The notes under the pieces: generated by a model | The model's input: the letters and a program-made list of their open reading frames with translations, nothing else | Database searches by the model: none | What the model was told of the DNA's origin: nothing | Assembly: GCA_946807835.1 (NCBI GenBank) | Contig: OX327702.1 | Location: 11,346,001 to 11,410,000 of the forward strand | DNA length: 64,000 nucleotides | Direction of reading: 5' to 3' | Source: Ailanthus altissimus | Lineage: Eukaryota > Streptophyta > Magnoliopsida > Sapindales > Simaroubaceae | Shown: piece after piece, positions 55,637 to 64,000 of the stretch | Position numbering within the stretch: the stretch's first letter is position 1 | How the letters are laid out: each line of letters begins with the position of its first letter | Made by a program: the position numbers and the translations under genes

Positions 55637-58264
55637 AATCCAATGGAAAAGACAACTAATTTTGTAGGATATCCATTAAGATAATTTTCAACACCAAAAA
55701 AACTCAACGCGATCATCTACTTTACGTGGATTATGATTTATCACCAAGAATTTCCTACTCTCACAAACCTTAACAAGATTATCATTAGTCTAAACAGCTT
55801 CTTCTAATTTAGGTTCATTCTCACACTTAAAAACTCTTACTGTTCAAATCTTTTCTACTTTTAAGACTTAGTACTCAAGGCGGCTTGCTGATTGGAGGAG
55901 GTTGGGTGATGAGTTTAGCTGTTTCATGAATAGAGGAAACTAGGTTCTCACGAGATAGGATAGGTATGTACTCAAGTTTTGTGTAAATAGTAGGTGGGGC
56001 ATACTTGGAAGGTGGGTTTGTCGTAAAAGGGAGAGGCTAAAGTGAACCAAGTTTGTAGAATTTATAATGCTTTACTATTTGAAATCATTCGTGTCATAGA
56101 TCTTGCAAGGTTCGATTTTAAGGATTTGGTAAGTTTGTAGGGCTTGCTTGAATTGGTAAGCATTTGTGTTCTATTATTGTCTTAAAGACATGTATAAGAA
56201 ATATAAATCACTTTCAAAGGAAAAAAAAACAAATATTACTTCAATACCAGTGACTGATTTGAACAATTGCAACCTGAAAAATCTCATAAAGGTGCCAATA
56301 ATTTTTCAAATTGAGCAGAAAGGCCCTGAGCTTTTCAAAGTCTAGTTGATTCAGCCCTCGGCTAATTTTACTAAGCCCCACATAGCTTAGAATCGTGACA
56401 GAAAGACCTCTGATGGAAGAAATTCGACTCTAGGCTCATTATGAAGGGTCGTTAAGGATTGATAATATTGATTATTAGTATATCAAAGTCTAGCGAGAAT
56501 TTTTGGGATGGTGGCGATGGTTCACTTGCTGGAGGTCAGCGGCCGAAAAGGGTTGTGCTAGTTGGAAATTTTTATGGTATTTTCGGGCCCAAAAAAGAGT
56601 TAAATGGTGACGGTCCTTTTGAGAAGATTGTAGATTGGCAATTTTTGGCTCTAATGGTTGAGTTTTGCTCGCAAGATAAAGTGGTCAGAATTTTGCCAAA
56701 AGTTGGTTAATGGTAGACCCAAAAAGTTAACGGAAAGTTTTTTTACATGAACATAAGGATCAGAAGTTGGATTTTAATGCAAAATTAATATAAGACGGAT
56801 GGTCAAATAATTTTGGATAAAAAAATTATTTAATAAAATAAATTTACGTGAAAGTCAAATGTTTTATTTATAATTATATGTATAGTATAAAAAAATTATC
56901 TTAATTCTTAATTTGATAATCTTAAATTAAATTATTGTAATTTTTTTTTTTTTTTAATTTTTAAATTCACGTGTGTGAATACGTTGATCTCCTTGGTCAA
57001 CAAGTATGATGGTCCAAATAATCATCTTGCACATATTTTGTGTGTATCTTACCACTAATTTTAAAAAAGGTCATGAATTGACATTTTCAATTACTTGCAT
57101 GGTTCTAACTGCATTGACTGCATCTTTTAGTATAATAAGTTATTTTTTACCTTGGGACTAAATTAGATATTGGGTAGTAAAAATTGTAACAGACATATTA
57201 GAAGAGATTTTGATAATAAGATCGTCTTTGGTAGAGTTATTATGCGAAAGTACGAGTGTGAGACAATCCATTTTGAATTATTTTTATAGTTTACATGCTT
57301 TTTTATTACCTCTTCTTATTGACGTATTTATGTTAATGCATTTTCAATGATATATAAGCAAGGCTTTTTTTGCCCTTTATAAAATTCTAAAAAACCTAGA
57401 TTATAATAATTTGTAATTAATCCTTCATCTTCTTGCTTGTTCAATCTTTAAACTCATACGTGTGGGTACGTGGGTCTCTTTTAATTCTCAAACTCATGCG
57501 CATTAAGGGAACATTATAAACTGAAAGAAAATGAGTAGCCTACTTCTTTTAAAAAAAATATAAAATATGAAAAAAAGATTATTGTTCTTATTTGTTTTAT
57601 TACTTTCTACCTCCTTTATATATAGGTACCACAATTTAGAGATTTAGAGTTTAATTAGGATTTGAGCTAGTATATGAACTATAAGACTCATAGGCTTTAT
57701 AGTTTTAACTTAAAAATCTCAGTCCAAGTCATCTCATGCCTTACTAAATCTTCTAAATTAACCTTAGCCTATTATACTAAAAAACAAAGGTTGGAGTCTA
57801 ATAACCAATGTCAAATAAATAAAAGCCCATTTTAATTAAAAAACTTTAATTAAATTAAGCCTGATCTTAGACAAATAATAATTTCTTAATTGACCATCTA
57901 ACTCATGTCCATAATTAAAAGTATGCTATGAAAAATATGTTTTGCCACTTTAATCACCTATTTACTCCTAAGTAATCGAATATTTTATTGACAATTTTTT
58001 AATATATCTATATATGTAGACCTATTTATACCCTTTAGGTTTTATTCTTTTAGGTGTTTTTACAAGTTCCCAGACTTTGTGATTATTCCATTTCTCTCCC
58101 AGATTTTGGGGGGGAAGAAAAGCAAATATGTGCAGCCAGTTGTCAATTGAATTTTATATTTTCTCACGTGTTCTTAATTATTAACTGCTCTACTCGTCTT
58201 CACTATCACCGTCTAATTTAGTAGAACAAATAACAAGAAAATTTTCTGAAAAGACAACAAAATT
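55637..58264. other. Unassigned AT-rich DNA
   Basis: No gene can be supported. An 83-codon plus frame at 56459-56710 (WDGGDGSLAGGQRPKRVV) lies in a GC-richer patch but has no motif I recognise, and the patch may be an LTR fragment. There is a T run at 56941-56957. Everything else is AT-rich. Confidence 0.4.
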
Positions 58265-58279
58265 AAGGATACAAAGCAG

Positions 58280-61200
58280 ATCAGTTAGCAGATATGAGTT
58301 CTTTTCTCTTCCGTTCCAGAAGACATTCTTTTAGAAAGATAAAAATTATATATAAAAGGTTAACTGTTTTATAATTAGTAAAATTATACTTTTTAAAAAT
58401 ATTTTTTATGTATGAAGACTAATAGAGTTTTATTACTCTCTTAATTTTATCTTTATAAAATTTTGTATCAAATATATAAAAAAATCTTTTATAAATCTTT
58501 CATAGAAAAATTCTTATTTAAATAACTCTTGACTGATTGTAATATTACAATGAGTATGTCATCTACATAAAAAATAAGAAAGACAATCAAGTTCCTATTG
58601 ACTTTTTGTACACACACACTTTCTCTTCATTTTTGACAAAATTAAACTCTGATTACTTCATCAAAACGAAGATTTCAATTTCGAGAAACCTGCTTGGGTC
58701 TATAAATAGACTTCTTCAGTTTACATTCCAAATTAGAAGTAGGCTAAATGTAAAACCTTCAAGCTGCTTTATGTAAATCTCTTTCTCGAGATTTTTATTC
58801 GGGAAAATCGTCTTTACATCCATCTGCCAGACCTCAAAATCATAGTATGTAGCAATAGCCAATAGAATACGAATCCACTTTAATATGGCAACTAGTAAAA
58901 ACGTTTTCTCATAATCGATCCCAGATCGTTGAGTATAATATTTTGCTACTAGTCGGGCTTTAAAGGTCTCTAGCTTTTTATCAAGCCCATGTTTTCACTT
59001 GTAAACCTATTTACAATCGACAAGAATAATTCATTTGGGAAGATTAACCAAATCCAGACTTGATTAACGTGCATAGAGTGAATTCTGAATTTCATGGCTT
59101 CTTGCCATTTTTTCGAATCAATGTCCAACATCGCCTCTCTATAAGTCATATGATTATTTTTTCAACTAAGAAAACGTCAAAAACACCTTTAGGTATGACT
59201 TATGAGAAACTGTTTCTATAGAAAAGTGGCATAGCAAGCAACGAAAATATTTCATTCATCTGAATCATAGAATAGATATCTCATAAAGTGTTTGGGATAT
59301 CTAATGAACCGATACTTATACCCTTTAGGTGCAAGTTTATCCTCTTGCGTAACATTTACGTAAATAGGACAACTCTAAATCTTAACATGTTTAAGACTTA
59401 GTTTCTTCTCAGTCCATATCCCATACAAAGTAGTAAGAATGGCTTTCGATGGAACTCTGTTCAACAAGTGAGTAGTGGTTTCTAAGGCATAACCCCATAG
59501 ATATTCCAAAAGATCAGTGAAGCTCATAATTGATCGGACCATATTTAATAAAGTTCGATTCCTCCTTTTTAAAATACCATTGTATTGAGGAGTACCTAAA
59601 GGACTATATTGAGCGAGAATCCCATTTTTTTTAAATAAACTGTAAATTCACCAATTCATTGCCTCGATCTGATAGAAGGCATTTGATATACATATCGGTT
59701 TGTTTCTCTACTTCCTGTCAAAATTCTTTGAACATTTCAAAGGTTTCCAACTATTGTTTCATAAGATACATATATCCATATCATTACAAATCATCAATAA
59801 AGACGACGAAGTATCAAAACTTACTCATAGCAGTGTGATTCATTGGACCACATATATCACTATGTACTAGTTCCTATAAATCATTGGCTCAGTGTCTAAC
59901 ACTTATAAAAGGAGATTAGTCATCTTCTCTCGAATACAAGATTCATAAACTAGTAAGGATTCTATGGTAAGATCTTATATTTAACCATCCTTAACTAGAC
60001 GGGTTAGGTGTCTCACGCCTATATGACCTAACTTTATATGCCATAATTCTATATTATTTAAAGCTCCCGAACTACTACTTATGTTTGCCTGTGTATTTAA
60101 GACAAATTTCTTGTTGCATAAAAAATATAAGGACCATTCACCAACTGACACTCAGGTAATAAAAGATTATCCGCATCACATAAATTCAAGGAACAGTTTC
60201 GAATAAATACATGATAGCTCTCAATGTCTAACATAGGGAGAGATATAATCTGTCTGATAATGTTCAATACATAATAACAATTATACAACATTAAAGTTCG
60301 ATTATAAGGGAGAATCAATTCAAAATTTCCAACTATATTGACTTGTAGGAAATTACCATTTCCAACATAAAGCTGAACTTCTCCCTGCTACAGCTGCCTA
60401 ATTTTCTTCAGACCTTACAACACATTGCAAATGTGAGAAGGACATGCAGTATTTAATACCCAACCACTATAAGCATCACATGCTAATGAAATGTCAATAA
60501 CAGGTAAATAAATACCTGATGGGTTCTTCTTGATTGTGGCAATGTACTTCGGATAGTTACATTTACAATGTCCATCATTACTGTAGTGGAAACACTTTTC
60601 CTTATTCTTCTTCTGATCTTTCTGTTTAGATACAACCTGTCTCTGAGGACTTAAATATGGTATCTTCTTTACCGTCTTCTTCCTTTTAGACTTCCTAGAA
60701 GCCTTTGAGACAGAAGATGAAGCACTAGTATGAACTATGAAGTTTGTATCTCATTTTTTAACGTCCTCCTCGGCTGTCTATAATAAGTTATGTAACTTAG
60801 AATAAGTCAGAGTCAGTCATTGTATGTTAAAGTTCCTAATGAACTGTACAAAAGACTCCGACAGAGACTGGAGAATCACATTATTCCCCAAGTTGTTGTT
60901 TAGAGAACGTCTATAGTCTCCAACTTTTCGATGTAGGAAATCATCTTAAGTATGTAAGAACTTACCAAACTTCCTTCAACCAACTTAAGCTAAAAATGTG
61001 CTTTAGAGATCCTGTAGAATTCTATATATGGTCTATCTTCAAACAACTCTTTCAGGTGAAGCATAATACTACTCGCACTATCCATGTGCGAGTGCTCGAT
61101 TTGAAGCTCATTTGACATTAAGGCAATGATGTACAACTTGACTTTCAAATCATCATCAACCCATTTCTTATAAGCCAAAACCTCTTCATCAGTGGCAGTT

Positions 61201-61350
61201 TCAGAAACACCTTTAGGCATTCTCTGATCTATTATGTATTCAAATTTTTCTGAATCTAAAATAATTATGAGATTTATCAGCTAGTCGAGTAGTTATCGGC
61301 ACCCTTTAGCTAGTTAGCATCAAGTATGCGTATTAATGGGTTGCTTGAAG
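58280..61350 (-). pseudogene. Ty1/copia gag-integrase-reverse transcriptase, broken
   Basis: The start is at the ATG of MASSNPLIRILDAN on the complement (61337-61353). The gag body follows (MPKGVSETATDEEVLAYKKW; VDDDLKVKLYIIALMSNELQ; LHLKELFEDRPYIEFYRISK; 60990-61220). The zinc knuckle near 60550-60600 reads CFHYSNDGHCKC, with Tyr in place of the second Cys. The integrase core at 59540-59700 reads GILAQYSPLGTPQYNGILKR and NRTLLNMVRSIMSFTDLLEY, and the integrase C-terminal part is at 59270-59500 (HVKIWSCPIYVNVTQ-EDKLAPKGYKYRFIRYPKHF). Reverse transcriptase at 58450-58990 includes ARLVAKYYTQ-like text, VWQMDVKTIFPNKNLEKEIY and FYVDDILIV-like text near 58560. Stops and shifts are frequent in the reverse transcriptase. 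Not functional. Confidence 0.78.
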
Positions 61351-61539
61351 CCATATTATTTTCATAAGAAAAAAATAAGAGATGTTAGCGGAAACATTTC
61401 AAAATTGTCAATTGATAATGGTTTAGATCATAGATATAACTAGTATATATATTTTTTAATCTAAAAGCACCCTCCCTCTGCTTTACATATTTTCATAAAT
61501 CTCTAAAATGGAAAAAACAAATTTAAAATGTTAAAAGTA

Positions 61540-61860
61540 GTTCCAATCAGCATTATACTCGGGCCTCACACTTTAGCAATATTAGCCTTTATAAAACTCA
61601 AAAGGTAGACAACTCTTGTCAATTGCATCTCATGCAACTCTTACTAATATCTTAAATACACCTTATCCTCACACTTTAGCGACATTGGATAAGAGTATTC
61701 TAAATTTACTTGTCAATTATCAATATAAGTTATTGATATTACCCTCACACTTTAACGATATTGAATAATACTTTTGCTTATATTTGCCTTATCTCATGTT
61801 CAACTAGCATAGTCTAAATTATAGCGACTAGTCTTCCATACTTTAGCGATATTGAGAAAA
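61540..61860. repeat. Four copies of CTCACACTTTAGCGATATTG in the copia leader
   Basis: Copies begin at about 61567, 61670, 61742 and 61834, each followed by a similar TTAT-rich stretch. The motif reads CTCACACTTTAGCAATATTA, CTCACACTTTAGCGACATTG, CTCACACTTTAACGATATTG and CATACTTTAGCGATATTG. Confidence 0.75.
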
Positions 61861-62264
61861 GATTAAGATGACCTGTATAACACTATATTGACAAGGCGGA
61901 TCATGTATAACATTATCTCATAATAAAATATATTTTAATCTGATTAAGAGAGTTTTTTATTTTTAATTTCATAATTTATCCGCATCTCATGAGGATGTGA
62001 TTCATAATCACTCATTTATTTTATGCAAGCACAACTAACCTCTACCAATAGGGCTTTCATTGTGGTTAATAGCATAAACAAGTATTTACAATTTATAGTA
62101 CAACAATATACAATTATATTTGTATTAAAAATAAAATATAAATACTTCACATGCAAAAATGCAAATTGAAGTTTATAGTTTTGAATGATTAGTGTGAAAA
62201 ATTGAATAACTTGATATTGTACAATATATTGCTTCGAAAAAAAAATTTATACTTTTTTTGCCCT

Positions 62265-62580
62265 AGTGTTCAATCCTGTAATGCCCCCGTATTCAACACT
62301 TGAACATGTCAGCAAGTAACTCACTAATGCTCCGACGTTATACTCTACAATGCCCCAACGTTGAGTTACTTTGAATACTCCAGTGTTCAACATTTAAATG
62401 CCCCTGCATTATGCTTTAGGGAATGCCCCAACCTTTAACACTCGAATGCCATAGCATTCTCAAATGTAGAACCCAGGTTGAATGCCCTAGCGTTAAACAC
62501 TAAATGTTGCAGTGTTCATAACCACTTATGAATGCCACAGCGTTCGCATCGCAGTGCTGCGACATTCTCTGGGTAGTAGC
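62265..62580. repeat. Array of GAATGCCCCAGCGTTCAACACT-like words in the copia leader
   Basis: About ten diverged copies of AATGCC(C)CAGCGTT and GTGTTCAACACTT spaced 25-40 bases apart, ending in CGCAGTGCTGCGACATTC. The stretch is GC-richer than its surroundings. It lies between the primer-binding site and gag. Confidence 0.65.
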
Positions 62581-62697
62581 TATATTTTGCACTCAAAACA
62601 CTTCTAAAATGCACCAAAACACAATTTTCACTACTTTTGGGCATCCCTATTACTTCAAATAACACTTTAACAACCCAAAAACACAAAAAAAAAAAAT

Positions 62698-62709
62698 GCT
62701 CTGATACAA
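62698..62709 (-). other. Primer-binding site, initiator-Met tRNA type
   Basis: TTGTATCAGAGC on the complement, one base different from TGGTATCAGAGC. Confidence 0.75.
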
Positions 62710-62713
62710 TTAT

Positions 62714-64000
62714 TAACGTGTTTTAAAGTGCATGCATGTAGATTATACACATGTTAAAATAACTAAATTCATGTCTCATATACACGATTTATAGTAGACT
62801 TAAACACATAATCAATATATAAACAAGTATTCTGAAACAAAAATAACTTAAGGTTACAAAAACTTAGTCTCGAAGAACTTCGGTGAAGAATCATCCCTTG
62901 GAGCTCACAAGGAAGTCCACTCGTGATCAATTCTAGTCCGTAAGGATCTATGGGATTACAAAAGCTATAATGGTAGCTTCTTTGATTAATTTCCATAAGA
63001 TGAAACTCAAATTTGTCTCAAATGTGAGCTTATTTGTTAAGAACAAAATTAAGACTTATGTGAAACAAGTTCAAAACTTGTTTTTATACTTCGTAAAAAT
63101 AGGGGGCTAAATGCAACACTTGTAAAGTTTTAGTTACCTCACACTTTGCATGGTGACACTTGTCATTCATGCATTGTATACATGCTGCCAAGTGTCAATC
63201 GTGCAAAGCCCTTATGTGCCACTTGTCACACAAGTGGACATATGTTAAGATTCCTTTTGCCATGCAACAGGTACCTCTTTACAATATCTCCAAAGTATGT
63301 TTTCTACTTTTCAGAGAGGTTTTGAAACATATCCTACTTTTTAAAATTATCCCGGATCAAACCGTCTGATCGGTCTCACTATCTCAGTTTTTGATGAGTA
63401 CACTTTATATTATGAGACTCCCTAGGTTTACCTCCGTTTATCTTATGGAACACTTTCGTAAGTCCGTGAACAATGGCCCACATATAAGTTATAAATAGTA
63501 TAAAATAGAGCGTTGAAACATACAAGTTGAGGTCAACCATATCTATATAATTTCTTCGTCAAATATATATATATATATATATATCCTTGAAGAGCAGAGA
63601 TATAAATTATCTCTTTATGCTCCACCGTGAGCAAAGGTCAACCACTTTCATTAACCCCATAGTATGCTAAGACTAACCATCTGAACAATTCAGATATAAA
63701 CATAAACTGATTTGAAAGGAATACCGATCGGCCGTGTCGGTAACTATGAATTATGAATGATTTTTTTTAAGAACATATTGCGTAATGACATTTCTTAACA
63801 CTATTTGCAACTCTTTGTAACTCTATCATTACTACAATATTCTCAAGTCTTTGTCCCTATTTAAGACAAGGTTATAATTCTTTAGAATTGCTAACTCTTA
63901 GCTCTGACCTAAACTCTTTTAGATCTATAATATCCAAAAAGTTGCAAGCTTCTTACCATATAAATAATAACAATTAACGAATAAAACAATATTTATTATA
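62714..64000 (-). repeat. 5' LTR of the right-edge copia element (cut by the window end)
   Basis: On the complement it aligns with the other copia LTRs: CTCAACTTGTATG-TTCAACG, CATTGTTCACGGACTTA, CCTAGGGAGTCTCATAATATA and GTGTACTC (63390-63540), plus TTCTAAAGAATTATAACCTTGT near 63870-63895. About 130 bases of the start are estimated to be beyond the window. It contains a (TA)n run at 63559-63582. Confidence 0.8.
63559..63582. repeat. (TA)n microsatellite
   Basis: About 12 TA units inside the LTR. Confidence 0.9.

Larger units (their letters stand above)
58265..64000 (-). mobile_element. Ty1/copia element, minus strand, 3'-truncated, 5' LTR leaves the window
   Basis: From right to left on the complement: a 5' LTR (62714 to beyond 64000), a primer-binding site (62698-62709) and a 1.3-kb leader with two kinds of short repeats. 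Then gag starting near 61350, zinc knuckle, integrase and reverse transcriptase, ending near 58265 in the connection region. RNase H and the 3' LTR are missing. LTR and protein text are close to the copia element at 41800-52905, so both belong to one family or sister families. Confidence 0.8.

Noticed and set aside
56459..56710. 83-codon plus frame as a possible small gene
   Set aside because: No family match from inspection, no promoter or splice context, and surrounded by repeat-like sequence.

Overview
This is AT-rich (roughly 68-70% by eye) nuclear DNA from a flowering plant, most likely a eudicot. It carries the last two coding exons of one host gene at the extreme left edge and is otherwise a nested graveyard of transposable elements. 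No rRNA, tRNA, bacterial operon, phage or CRISPR signal is visible. Almost every long reading frame is a broken transposon protein, and many of the breaks are Trp-to-stop changes or single-base frame shifts.

Layout. 1-447: 3' end of a heavy-metal-associated (HMA) domain gene. 2411-7556: a hAT DNA transposon with 8-bp target duplication, whose transposase is split by a 2.16-kb solo LTR of a Ty1/copia family (3344-5504). 7557-7728: a duplicated transposon end plus its flank. 7887 to about 10470: a second, inverted, truncated hAT copy. 11390-12444: a gypsy-type LTR. 13690-14000: a probable CACTA remnant. 14680-21430: a Ty3/gypsy gag on the minus strand, interrupted by a two-LTR Ty1/copia element (16231-20795). 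21972-24744 and 35135-37878: two copies of a 2.75-kb solo LTR in inverted orientation, each with a 5-bp target duplication. 26185-32396: a Ty3/gypsy element of Tat type. Its RNase H and integrase are on the minus strand, a tandem repeat lies downstream of them, and an antisense extra ORF (Transposase_28-like) lies on the plus strand. 33196-41790: a second Tat-like unit with the same order (antisense coiled-coil ORF, tandem repeats, integrase). 41800-52905: the 3' part of a Ty1/copia element whose 3' LTR is split by a complete Athila-type element (45017-51964) that has gag and protease but no reverse transcriptase. 53871-55636: a small non-autonomous LTR element. 58265-64000: a minus-strand Ty1/copia element with gag, integrase, reverse transcriptase, primer-binding site and a 5' LTR running off the window.

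How the parts relate. Nesting gives a relative order: Tat units and the first hAT are older. The copia and 2.75-kb LTR insertions came later, and were reduced to solo LTRs by LTR-LTR recombination. The Athila element landed inside a copia LTR. None of the elements looks able to move by itself. The most informative architecture is the repeated Tat layout, with an antisense ORF and an array of element-specific tandem repeats between integrase and the 3' end. Boundaries stated with target duplications were read directly. Other boundaries are approximate, and lineage names are inferred from protein motifs without a database search.
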